Source of the DNA: Ciborinia camelliae
Lineage: Eukaryota > Ascomycota > Leotiomycetes > Helotiales > Sclerotiniaceae
NCBI GenBank assembly: GCA_025890175.1
Contig: JANPYM010000020.1
Coordinates: forward strand, 78,690-142,689
Length of the DNA: 64,000 nucleotides
Direction: 5' to 3'
The notes below the pieces were generated by a model, which was given only the letters and a program-made list of their open reading frames with translations, had not been told where the DNA came from and did no database searches. Positions 28,008 to 39,254 of this stretch are shown one piece after another. Both the position numbers and the translations under genes were made by a program. Every line of letters begins with the position of its first letter. The first letter of the stretch is position 1.

Positions 28008-30182
28008 TCACATCTCCCAACTCCCATTCTTACCCCTCCCAGCCTCTTGAATTACATCCCCTATCTTCCTAATCACTTCTCCCAATTCCTCACCACTTCT
28101 TCCAATTCCACCAACTCCACTATACCAATCATATACTCCCTCACCCTCTTTCAAATCCCTTCTCTCTTTCCATTCTTGTTCTGCCCCCATCGTCCATTCC
28201 CATCTAACTGAAATCTTAATCCTTTCCTTGCCCTTCTCACCCATTTTACTAGGTAATACAGGACCAAGAATTGGAACTGAAGAAGCCACAAAAATCATCT
28301 GCTTGACTCCTCCTGCATCTCCAGGATTCGAGAATGTTTTGCGAAGTATATTGGCTTGTGGAGTAACTTTCCATCCCTCTTCATCTTCTTCCTCAGAAGA
28401 TGAGAAAATATGAGCTAGCCAACATCCTACAGCCCATAAAATATATTCCTTTGCATAATCGAATTCTGAAACCGTTTGAGGTGGTGGGCATATTTGAAGT
28501 AGAGGTGAAGTATCTGGTGTGATTCGTAGATTATATATTGGTCGAGAATAATTTTGAGTAGCTGTCATGGTACGAATTTGAAGGATTGACGGAGTAGGGG
28601 TGACAGGAGTAGTGTGGGAAAAGGTAGACGGAATAGATGAATGAGGTGGGGATGAAGGAAGGTGAGGAAATGTGATTGTGGTTAGAGATTCAAGTTGATT
28701 GGTTAGAGCTGTGAGAATTTTTTCGGGAGTCGAGAGATTTGGGGTTGGGGTAGAGGTACCAGGGGTAATAGTATAGTTTGGTGGAATTGTGAGAGAGGCG
28801 GAGGTAAGAGTTTTGCAGATAGGTGTGAGGAGGGAGTGAAGAGATGCAACGACAGTGTCGTGGGAAAGGCGGGTTAGTAGAGAACGTAAAATCGGGAATG
28901 GGTTATTTGGGCGAGGTTGACCGGATATTGGTGGAGGTGGACTGGTCCGGATACGATATTGGCGACGATGAGAGAGAGAAAGTAGAAGATGAAGAGTTAG
29001 ATAAATTCCATTGGCAAGGTATGAATCTGGACGTGGACCTAGAATAGGTCGGAAAGGATCTGTAGGTATTGTTTGGAGCTCGAGTAGGATCCTCTTAGTT
29101 GAAGAGAGTGGAAATATGATTGTGTTTGTTTTAGAATCCGATTGTAAACCATGAGATGCTAGAGTTCTCACTTCTCGATTCATCTCTTGCCAAAGCTCGG
29201 ATACGAAAATGGTGTTTCTTGCTTGAAGAATGAAATCTTGAATTGGTGCATCTTCTTCGACGGCTTTAGGAAGTATAGTTTCTCCAGTTGTAACTCCATT
29301 AGTTTCAATTAAAACCCGTAAACTTTGAGGCTCTGGACTTATAATCCCTTGATCCAAATATATTGATCCATCGGGATTTCGTCTAAGTGCTCCAAGACTA
29401 CGATTTCTAAATGCCGGTGAGGCTATAATATGTTAGCTTTAGATGTTGTGTGAGAAATTAAATAAACTAACCTTCTGCAAATCCAAATCTAACACCTAAA
29501 GTATGCTTTTCTTGAGGTAATCGACATACTGCCCATCCACTCTCACTAATAGCAAGTACTTGTTCCCAATATTTCGTTTCCGCATCAATTTCTTTCTCTA
29601 ATCTTGTTGCAGATGCTAAAATCGAATCCACGGTCTTATTGAGATTTGATGCTTTCCATCCTTTGGATATCTTTTTGTTTTCTTGCTTTATGACATCGGT
29701 AACTCGTGATTCTTTTGTTTTATCCGCACCCAAGGTACCCATTCCGGTCAATTCACGAAGTGATGGAGAAATAGATGTACTAGCTTGTACGGGCGCATCT
29801 TTAGATAGAAGAAGGGATATGAAGTCAAGAGATATCATGGCGGCATTATGTGCATGTCTATAATTCTGTTAGTATTTATAAATTTCATTTTCTTGGATGT
29901 GACATACTCAATTTGACCAAGAATCTCATCTCTTGCAGTCAAGAGCTCCTTCATACGATCAGGCTCCTCCTCTTCTTCTCCATCTTCACTAGAGCTTTCA
30001 TTCTCCTCTTCATTTCCACCAAGTTCTGCTTCTGCAATTTCTTGTCTTAAACTATCTTCAGAGAGATTGCGAAAACCACCTCGTTCGGCATTGATTCTTG
30101 CGATTAATATAGGTAAGGGAATGGAGTTACTGCCTGTAGTTGGTGCTGGGCGCAATGAAAGTGGAATACCATTGGAAGTCAT
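28008..30182 (-). CDS. MED17: Mediator complex subunit 17 (Med17/Srb4), 691 aa, 3 exons
   Basis: Exons: 29908-30182, 29472-29857, 28008-29422; introns of 50 and 49 nt with GTATGT/TATAG and GTTAGT/TATAG ends, closing in frame to 691 residues. Med17 is the architectural subunit of the Mediator head and is needed for most RNA polymerase II transcription. Signature blocks are the N-terminal SLRPAPTTGSNSIPLPILIARINAERG-type segment followed by an acidic stretch, then IEHAHNAAMISLDFISLLLS, and KGWKASNLNKTVDSILASAT leading to YWEQVLAISESGWAVCRLP, the conserved Srb4 core. EASPAFRNRSLGALRRNPDG spans the second splice join. The C-terminal half is more variable and rich in Pro/Thr. Divergent from the PFK gene across 1.27 kb. 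Start chosen at the first ATG of the conserved N-terminal segment. Confidence 0.93.
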
Positions 30183-31448
30183 TGCGGAGGAAGAGATTGG
30201 ATTCAGAATGTTGGCTGTTATGTGAAGAGGAATTTGAGAATGAGATTATGATCATCAATTGAGATTCTTCCTCAAGATAGGTCTAAAATGTAAAATGTTC
30301 TACGGTCATTGAGCAAGCAACCTGAATAACAATCAAATCAAAACACCGGCCCGCTAAAAATGAATATTCACCGCTTTAAGTTACTGCCGGGAGGATCCGC
30401 ATTAATTACTCGAAGCTACCTCGAGGTCCTAGTAATTACCTGCCTAGTAGGTATTAACATCAACCTGGAAGTATACATTCACACATTCACCTATTCACCT
30501 CACCATCCACCTCATCATCCTTCAAATGTATTTTTTGATACTATTGATAATTCTTCACATCTACTCATGAACCTTCACTTCATCTTCCCCCAATCAAATA
30601 TAAGGTCTATTCACCGTTTCAAGATCTTTCCTTCGTCTTCAATAAAAAGTTTACTTTGTGTGATGTCAGATGTATTGATAGCGTCCGAATTGAGTCCGAC
30701 ACTACATTGCTCAGGTACCAAAATGTCACCAATCATAGTGAAAGATGAGGGTCCGCCTTATAGATTTCCGCAAAAAATGACACAAGGAAAATGAAGCAAC
30801 CCATGAAGGTAAATGAATGGAAAGGGATCGTATCGACGAGAGAGAGAGAGAGAGAGATAACCGTAGCAGCCGCTGAGAAATGAGAATGGGAAGTTTGAAG
30901 TCTCTCATCATTTACAGTACGTACTGTAAAGAGGATGGGATTCTTCATATCATGCCACCTCCTTACCTTGGAAGAAAAAGATAAATTGTACAGTATATAT
31001 ATCTTCATCTATCTGCATGTAAGAAAATGTCCTCTTGCTCAACTGACTCTTTCCCCTTCTCCTTCTCCTACTCCTACTCCTACATATGGAAAGTATCTTC
31101 AATATGATTGGTTTTCACCCCCACCAAGACCTTGAGCTTCCCAAATGAAAGTTCCGATAAGCAGCCATCAATAAGCTTTATCGTAAACTGACCAGGCCTC
31201 AGCCCACCAAAAACATGGACCCATCTTGGAATCACAAAACTCCAACTTTTCGTCATTCTTAAACAGAAAATCACCCCCCAGGTACTTAAAATACTCTTGT
31301 CAACTTGTCAAATCCAGATCTCAGATCTTTAACTGATCTCTCCTTCTTACTTCTTTCATACTACTTTTTGATATCTATTATACCCAAAATCCCTTTCCTC
31401 CTCGCTCTTCTCAACTCATTCCTTTTACTTTCAACAAAACAATCCATC
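30183..31448. promoter_or_regulatory. Divergent intergenic region, MED17 / PFK
   Basis: No gene supported. Contains a (GA)n tract at about 30837-30858. The last ~130 bp before the PFK ATG (about 31320-31448) is strongly C/T-rich and ends CAACAAAACAATCCATC, a typical leader of highly expressed fungal genes. Confidence 0.5.
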
Positions 31449-33920
31449 ATGGCTCCTCAACCTCCACCAGCCCTCGAAGGGAAGAAAAGACGTATCGCCA
31501 TCATGACCAGTGGAGGTGATTCTCCTGGTATGAATGGTGTTGTGCGAGCCTGCGTTCGAATGGCCATTTATAAAGGTTGTGAACCATATTGTATCTATGA
31601 AGGATATGAAGGTTTGGTTCAAGGTGGAAAATTGATACGAAAGATGGGTTGGGAAGATGTTCGTGGATGGCAATCAGAAGGAGGTACTCTTATCGGTACT
31701 GCCAGATGTATGGCTTTCTATCAACGACCTGGCAGATTACAAGCAGCAAAGAACATGGTGTTGAATGGAATTGATGCTCTCATCATTTGTGGTGGAGATG
31801 GTTCCTTGACTGGAGCTGATAAATTCAGAGCGGAATGGCCAGGCTTGATCAAGGAATTGATTGAGAAGAAGGAATTATCTGAACAACAAGTTGCTCCATT
31901 CAAACATCTCAACATCGTTGGATTGGTTGGTTCAATCGATAATGATATGTCGGGTACTGATGCTACCATTGGTTGCTTTTCAGCTCTTGGTAAGATCTGC
32001 GAGATGGTGGATTATATCGAACAAACTGCCTCATCACATTCAAGAGCTTTCGTTATCGAAGTTATGGGTAGACATTGTGGTTGGTTAGCTTTGATGGCAG
32101 GTGTCGCTACTGGTGCAGATTTTGTTTTCATCCCAGAAAAACCAAGAGCAGATAATTGGAAAGAAGAGATGTACAAGGTCATTCAAAAGGTATGGTTGAT
32201 TCTTGACTATAGATTGAAGTTATGCTCACAATTTCACAGCATAGACAGTTGGGAAAAAGAAAGACAATTGTTATCATCGCTGAAGGTGCTCATGATCAAG
32301 GAGGAAATAAGATTTCTCCCGAGATGATCAAGGATCTTCTCGCAGACAAGAATGGACTCGCTCTTGATACACGTATCTCTACATTGGGTCATGTACAACG
32401 TGGTGGTTCCGCATGTGCCTATGATCGTTACCTTTCTACCTTACAAGGTATTGAGGCAGTAAATGCTGTCCTTGACGCCACACCAGAAACCGTGACTCCT
32501 TTCATCGCCATTAACGAGAACAAAATTACGAGAAAACCACTTGTTCAATCTGTTATTGATACTCAAGAAGTAGCAAAGGCTATTGAAGCAAGAGACTTTG
32601 ATAGAGCTATGGGATTGAGAGATTCGGAATTCTCTGATTTCTACGATTCTTACATGACTACAACAGCTACTGATCTAAATAATGACATGCGTCTTCCTGT
32701 TAAGAAGGTAAGTGATGATGGGAATTTTATTTATCAATGCTAACAACATATAGCACATGAGAATTGCCATTGTACATGTCGGAGCTCCAGCTGGTGGTGT
32801 CAATGCTGCTACACGTGCAGCTGTTGCATACTGCTTAACTCGTGGACATACACCAATTGCTATTCACAATGGTTTCGCTGGATTTGCTCGTCATCATCAG
32901 GATAATCCAGGATCCGTCCGAGAATTTGATTGGTTAGAAGTTGATGGATGGGCTAGTAAGGGTGGTTCAGAAATTGGTATGAATCGTGAACTTCCATCAG
33001 AATCTGGAATGCCATTGATCGCATCACTTTTTGAAAAATTCAAGATTGATGGTCTTCTCATCATTGGAGGTTTCGAAGGTTTCCATGCATTATCCGAACT
33101 TCGTCAAGCAAGAGAAACTTACTCTTCTCTTTGTATTCCTATGACTTTACTCCCAGCCACCATCTCCAACAACGTTCCAGGAACAGAATACTCAATCGGT
33201 TCAGATACTTGTTTGAATGAACTTGTCCGTTATTGCGATACCATCAAACAATCCGCTTCAGCTTCTCGTCGTCGTGTCTTCGTCATCGAAACTCAAGGTG
33301 GTAGATCCGGTTATGTCGCTACAATGGCTGGTCTTGCTGTTGGTGCATCAGCTGTCTATACCCCTGAAGAAGGTGTTAGTATTGCTATGCTTTCAGCAGA
33401 TATTGCACATCTTAAGGAGGTCTTTGAGAAAGACAGTGGTCAATCAAGAGCTGGTCGTCTCATTCTTATCAACGAAAAGGCATCAAAGGTTTATCACGCC
33501 AAACTTATCGCGGACATGATTCGTGAAGAAGCCCAGGACCGTTTCGAATCTAGAGATAGTATTCCAGGTCACGTTCAACAAGGTGGTACTCCATCACCAA
33601 TGGATCGTACCCGTGCTGTTCGCTTAGCAATTAAATGTATCGAACATCTCGAAAAATACGAAGACAGAACCGATAAAACCATCATTGCAGATAAACAAAG
33701 TTCAACAGTTATTGGAATCAAGGGTGCTCAAGTAGTTTTCTCAAGCATGGCAGATGTAGAGGAGAATGAAACGGATTGGCCAAATAGAAGACCAAAGGAT
33801 GAGTTTTGGTTGGGGTTGAAGGGGATGGTTGATATTCTTGCTGGAAGACCAGAGGTTCCAAGACCACAGAAGAGATTGGTAGGTTGGAAGGCAAAGGATA
33901 GTAAGAGAGGATTGATTTGA
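31449..33920 (+). CDS. PFK1: ATP-dependent 6-phosphofructokinase (791 aa, 3 exons)
   Basis: Exons 31449-32189, 32240-32707, 32754-33920; introns of 50 and 46 nt, all phase 0. The enzyme phosphorylates fructose-6-phosphate to fructose-1,6-bisphosphate, the committed step of glycolysis, in the cytosol. Fungal PFKs are tandem duplications, and both halves are present. The catalytic half has [10 protein letters not shown] (about 21-30), GGDGS (115-119), SIDND (162-166, with the catalytic Asp) and LGHVQRGG; the C-terminal half starts near residue 403 with [13 protein letters not shown] and ends with the regulatory PGHVQQGG block. An upstream in-frame ATG (31305) would add 48 non-conserved hydrophobic residues, so the ATG at 31449 (ATCATGGCT) is preferred. 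Length is normal and no residue appears to be missing. Confidence 0.97.
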
Positions 33921-35496
33921 GGGTGTTGATTATGAGAAAGGGGGGGGGGGAAATGGGAAAAGATATTTTTATATGGGAAAGATTGCCGGTATTTGGTGAT
34001 TACTGGGTATGGATTGATGTGATTAAGAAAAGATATGAGAGATGGGAAGAGAAATGATGAATGAGAGATGATGATAGGAAAGAAAAGGAATTGATGGGAT
34101 GATGATGGGAAGGTTTTGATGGGGATAAATGAATTAAATGAAATGAGATGAGATGAGATGCAAAACAGCATAAATAACCTACCAATAGTATCCGTATTCA
34201 ATATAAAAGAATGAGATGATACCTAGGTATGATATGATATGGAAAGAAACTCAATGGGGTATAGGTATCGTGAAGAAAGTACGAGAAGATGAGATGATTT
34301 AATAAACCTTTTCTGGTCTAGAGAAGACTTAATCATTCTACCACGACTCTTATAACCATATGATCCTTTGTATGGATATTCTTGGTGTTGTATTGATGTC
34401 TTCTTAGATAGGTAGGTATAATTAAAATACTCCTCAGGCAATTTCAAATATTCCATAGGTAGTCACGGGCATTAATATACCTATCTAAATAGATACATGA
34501 TGAAGGCGTTGTAGTCACTGGTAGATTCTCCAGGTTACACCTCTCTCACTCACCTGTCTGTCATCCACCTCCCCACCCCTTTATTCACTACAGATAATCT
34601 TCAAGTCTTCTCTCTTTCAATCTTATCTAATCTATCTATGCATACTAGACCTAGTAGGTATTACAATCTTTTGTTGCATATCTGCTTCAGGCTTGAAGCC
34701 TAATTTTAAGCTTGTAGATATTTCTCTTCACCTTGGAAGTCCCTAAAATATAGTTGGGTACCTATGCTGCAACTTCCAATTGAAGGTTGTTACTTTTGAA
34801 AGTTCGAAGATTGATATCTTCTAATTCCCTGATGAATGGCTATTGATCAATTGTCCTTCGGGATACATATAGGCTTTATTGACAGCCGCTGGCCGCTAGA
34901 ATTTTTATATAAAAAAAATAAATAAATAAAGGAAAACGAGGTTTTATTGAAATGTTGAATGGTGTTTTAATGCCTATACTGAACCTTAAAGCCTATAAAA
35001 TAGGGACTCTAGGCCTAACATCACTATATTTCCCCTGTATGAGCTTAAAAAACAGAGATACCCGCTGGTTGATGCATAGAAGGAGTGATGGTTGCCTAGT
35101 CACTTACATAATCACATCATCAGAATTATGGTCAAAGCTCAAGCTCAAAGCTTCAAGCTTCTAAACATGAATATTCCCCTTCATTTATTCACAACACCTA
35201 TAATTTGAATCAATTTCTCATTGAAACTTATTTTCAAATCTTTGTTGTTGCTTTACGAAATCTGTTATATTTCTTCATTCTTCACGATATCTTGAGATAG
35301 AGAAAGATAGTACCATAGGAATCATCGGGTTTCGGCCATCCCATTCATAGGGTTACATAGGTGCATCTCGCGTTTGATGTAAGCTTCAGAAAGCTTCACA
35401 TTCACATCACAATCTTAGGGAAGGAGGTCAAGACCAGGAATATTTCTTGATATAAAAACATACTCATCTCATACTTTACTCTCAACACTAGCAAAA
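33921..35496. other. Intergenic region between PFK and the PARP-type finger gene
   Basis: No gene supported. Holds a G run at 33942-33950, GATGAGATGAGATG-type repeats near 34140, and an ACCTAGGT palindrome near 34221. A 70-codon frame at 34952-35164 shows no protein character. Confidence 0.4.
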
Positions 35497-37427
35497 ATGT
35501 CATCAACATCATATCGCGTTGGTATGTATTCTCTTCTTCCGTTTTCATCACAATCTCAAGCTCTTTAATCCACGTGATGAAGCGTCTCGTGGTTCAGCAT
35601 CACCAAATGAGTCTTTACATATTCAAATGAATTTGATCACTAATTCACATGTTAGAACTCGCAACTACTGGAAGAGCTACATGCAATAATAAGGAATGTA
35701 AAGATGCTGGTATCAAGATTCAAAAAGATGAGTTGAGACTTGGTACTTGGGTTGTGATTAGTGATCATGGAGGTTGGCAGTGGAAACATTGGTATGTTAC
35801 TTCTTCCATACTTGTATCCTCCATCACAATATCTTCATCTTTCGTCATACTTTCATCCGAGCTTTCGCTAATGGGAAACTAGGGGTTGTGTGACTGGAAA
35901 ACAACTTCAAAATTTAAGAAAATATCTTGAAGATGAGAGAAAGCAAGGTAGTGGTGAATATATGTGGGATAAGATGGATGGATATGATGATGGTGGAAAG
36001 GGTAGTTTGGATAACCATCCTGAGTTACAGGAGAAGGTTAGACGAGTTGTTACTCAAGGATTTATTGATCCTGAAGATTGGAAAGGTGTATGTATTATCT
36101 TCATCCTGATTTCTCTCCTACTTTCTTCATACTCTAACCTACGAATGACTGATCAAAAAACAGGATCCAGAAATGAATACCCTAGGTCAAGCAGGAACTC
36201 GTACCGCTGAATCAAAGAGAAGAATGAAGGATCAGAAATCAGCTGAAATGGGTGACCTAACTGAACTCCAAGCCAAATGGGATGAAGCCGAAAGAGAGAA
36301 ACAGGAATTAATCGATGATGGAAAAGGCAATGGTTTGAAAGTCAAAGCTCTAAATAAGAAGATTGCAGATTTCGCCAAGGAAATGACTGCTCGTCTCAAG
36401 GAAGAGGAGAAACAAAAATTGGAGAGGGAAAAGGGTGAAATTAAAGCCGAGAAGGCTAATACGCCTAAGAAGAGAAGTAGGGAGAAGAAACATGATGTGA
36501 AGGATGAAGAGGAAGAGGAAGATGAGAAGCCTATCAAGAAGAAGAGAGGTGGGAAGGTTAAGAAGGAAGAGGATTCTGAGGAGGAAGTTATGCCAGCCAA
36601 GAAAGTTCGTGGAAGAAAGGCTGTGGTTAAGAAGGAAGAGGATGTTGAAGATGATGAAGAAGAAGAAGTGAAACCCGCCCCTACGAAGAAATCTCGAGGA
36701 AAGACAACCGCTGTGAAGAAGGAAGAAGATATTGAAGACGGTGAAGAAATGAAGCCCGCCCCTACGAAGAAACCTCGAGGAAGACCAGCTGCTGTCAAGA
36801 AAGAAGAAGATTCCGAAGACGATGAAGAAACGAAACCCGTTGCCGCCAAGAAATCTCGAGGAAGACCAGCTGCTGTCAAGAAAGAAGAAGATTCCGAAGA
36901 CGATGAACAAATGAAACCCGTCCCCGCCAAGAAATCTCGAGGAAAGACAGCTGCTGTCAAGAAAGAAGAGGATTTTGAAGATGATGACGAAAGAAAACCC
37001 GTTGCCGCCAAGAAATCCCGCGCCACGAAACCAGTTACCAAGAGAGAAGTCAAGGAGGAGGAAGATGACGAAGATGAAATCTTAACCAAAGCAGCTCCAG
37101 CTCCGAAGAAAGGTCGTAAGAGTTCAAAGAAAGTTAAAGAGGAAGAAGTTGAAGAAGTTGAATCAGGAACTCCGGATTTGGTTTCTGATAATGATACTTC
37201 TAGGGATCAAAAGGTTGAGCCTGTTGATGAGGAGATGAAGGATGAGGAATATGATGAGAAAGTCAAGCCTGTTAAGAAGGCAAGAGGGTAAGTTTTTTTC
37301 TGTCTTTCTCTTTATTCTAGTTACGTACTACAAGTCCTCGAGCTTTCTCTTATCACAAGCATGATCTATTACATCAGAAGCATACTAACAATCACGTAGA
37401 AGACCTCCGAGGAAGGGACGCGCGTAA
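35497..37427 (+). CDS. PARP-type zinc-finger, AT-hook repeat protein (505 aa, 5 exons)
   Basis: Exons 35497-35521, 35656-35791, 35883-36087, 36164-37287, 37400-37427; introns 134, 91, 76 and 112 nt; the model closes at 505 residues. The N-terminus (YRVELATTGRATCNNKECKD, then WVVISDHGGWQWKHWGCVT) is a PARP-type zinc finger (C-x2-type pair, His and Cys), which recognises DNA breaks. There is no ADP-ribosyltransferase domain. Residues about 125-200 are helical and charged. From about 200 on, acidic repeats (KKEEDSEDDEE) alternate with KKSRGRPAAV, AT-hook-like RGRP cores, with a period near 26 aa. The last exon supplies RGRPPRKGRA, a final AT hook split by the last intron. A nuclear chromatin/DNA-repair role is inferred. 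A long minus-strand Ser-rich frame opposite is a shadow. Confidence 0.88.
36600..37030 (+). repeat. Coding tandem repeat, about 78-81 bp
   Basis: Successive copies of an acidic block plus AAGAAATCTCGAGGAAGACC encode the AT-hook repeats of the PARP-type finger protein; about five diverged copies. Confidence 0.75.
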
Positions 37428-38547
37428 GCTTTAGATACTAGATTGATATCTAATCTTCGTTGGGAATGGTAGGACTTGAAGGGTTATGGTAACAGTACTC
37501 TGATGATTAGGGCTAGAGATCAATCCATATTTTGCCGGAATGGATGGGGGAGGGAGCGTTGCTGAGGTGGCTGGGATTATATCTACCTATGTAGGAAGGA
37601 TTGGACTGATATGCTGAATGGAATTGTGATGTGATGTGATGTGGTGGATGGACGGACAAGGTCGAAGATTTGCTTTGCTTGTTGAGCATGGGGAGAGTGG
37701 ATTTGCTATCGTAGTTTCGTGGAATAGGTGCGGAATGGTATGAATTGGTAGGTATTCATATGTATGTATGTATGGCATGGTATGGTATGGTATGGTGTGG
37801 AACTTGCACGCGATGTAATGGGTAGAGAGTGTGTGTGAGAGGGGGGAAGGGGGGGGGATATCCGAGAATTAATTAATTAATAATTACATACATATATGTT
37901 TGTATGTGTAGAGGTATGATGAGGAAAATGAGGAATATGAAGATTGGTAATGTGATGTAATATGATATGATATGAGGTGATGTGAAGTGATGATGATGAT
38001 TCTAGAGAGCTTGGAAAAAAAGAAAAATACTTCCATATCCACCGACGTTGCAGACTCCACGATAGTAAGAGGGAGGGAACAGAAAGTTTTGGATAGTAGC
38101 TGGTCTTGATCCAGCTGGAAGTATGGGCTGATGAAACGATAATGATGAGAATTATTGAGGGTTCAGTGGCACGCACACTAATGGAATATTGCTTGTAATG
38201 TTGATTGCTCATGTTGATATTATAAGTTCGAGATGTCCGAATTGAGTTCTCATCGAATATCATTTAATTCGTGACTGAGTAATTATGTCTTCCATCAAAT
38301 GAAGACCTCTTCCAGTATAGAGTATGTGTGACCTACTACCTAAGACGTCGCTCTGTATATCCTAACGATGCCTTTATTATTTGGCCTTGGCTTTATATCG
38401 CTCGTGTCATCGTTTGAGGTGGTGAAGTATATTATCAAGTCCACAGCTCATAGAAGTTGAGCCGCAATATTGTGTAAATTATCGAGTTCGACATCGGTGG
38501 TTGAGGACCTCTCTTTTTGTCTCTCCTCTTCCTCCTCAAACAATTCA
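37428..38547. other. Convergent intergenic region with simple repeats
   Basis: Between the 3' ends of the PARP-finger and COX16 genes. Contains (GGTAT)n/(GTATG)n near 37755-37800, G-rich runs near 37840-37858 and ATGATATGATATGA-type repeats near 37950-37985. No gene supported. Confidence 0.5.
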
Positions 38548-38960
38548 CTATAATTTACCATCATGTTCACCCGGAAGTCTCTTGACTCTCTTTTGTTCCC
38601 AATCATCTAGATCTTTGGCGGCAAGTCTCTGTAATCACCATGAGTATCAGCACATCTCCCAACCATCAATCTATGACGGCACACTTCACTCACATAATAT
38701 TCTTCCTTCATATCGACTCGTCTTCCAGTCTTACCAATTCCTAACTCCTCTTCTTTACTTAATCTTCGCACACGTCTATCGTGTTTCTCGTATCTGATAG
38801 CTGTAGCGGGAGTGAGAAAGAAGGATCCGGCAACCATGGTTGCAATGAATGGTAAACCGAAGAGAGCGAAAGGATGTTTAGCAAGAGCGCGACGATATCT
38901 TGCGGCGATGGTATTTGACTCTGCCGAACCACGAAACTTCTTGCTACCAAAGACTGCCAT
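38548..38960 (-). CDS. COX16: Cytochrome c oxidase assembly protein Cox16 (115 aa, 2 exons)
   Basis: Exons 38694-38960 and 38548-38628, with a 65-nt phase-0 intron (donor GTGAGT, acceptor TTACAG). The product begins MAVFGSKKFRGSAESN, has one membrane segment (about residues 30-50, FALFGLPFIATMVAGSFFL), then the Cox16 signature TAIRYEKHDRRVRRLSKEEE and DMKEEYY. The second exon supplies RLAAKDLDDWEQKRVKRLPG, the expected end of the family; reading through the intron instead gives an unrelated tail, which confirms the splice. Cox16 sits in the inner mitochondrial membrane and assists Cox1/Cox2 assembly. Divergent from the ATR-like gene. Confidence 0.93.
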
Positions 38961-39254
38961 TTTGTGAGTCCCTTGGGAAAATAATTTACCAATTTACCAA
39001 TTGTAACTGGGGTGCGTAAATATTGATTGCTGTGTTCTTAAGTTGCAGTACTTGTCGCCAAAGTGAGTAAGCCGATGATGGAAAATCGCCTTCCAATCTA
39101 GAAGATTTAGAGTCACGTGCGACCGCGAACGAACTTCTTACTTCTTGATTGTTTCTTGTGGAAGGAACGCGTCAACAACTTTCTTTTTCCAATATTTATC
39201 AATCAATCAAGAAATTTCGTCAAATCTATCGTGATAATAGATGACGATGCAAAA
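38961..39254. promoter_or_regulatory. Shared divergent promoter, COX16 / ATR-like kinase
   Basis: Only 294 bp separate the two start codons, so both promoters and 5' UTRs must be packed here. It includes GTCACGTGCG near 39113 (an E-box-like CACGTG) and a T/C-rich stretch before the kinase ATG. Confidence 0.55.

Noticed and set aside
30360..31135. Several 60-144 codon frames between MED17 and PFK
   Set aside because: Overlapping in different phases and strands, low-complexity, and located in a divergent promoter region.
31305..31448. Upstream ATG extending phosphofructokinase by 48 residues
   Set aside because: The extension is hydrophobic, unlike PFK N-termini, and falls in the C/T-rich leader.
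36232..37089. 285-codon Ser-rich minus-strand frame
   Set aside because: It lies exactly opposite the acidic/Lys repeat exon of the PARP-type finger gene, whose GAA/GAG and AAG codons read as TTC, CTC and CTT on the other strand.
38607..38960. 117-codon single-exon version of Cox16
   Set aside because: Its tail after MKEEYY is not Cox16-like; splicing a 65-nt intron recovers the family's RLAAKDLDDWEQKR end.
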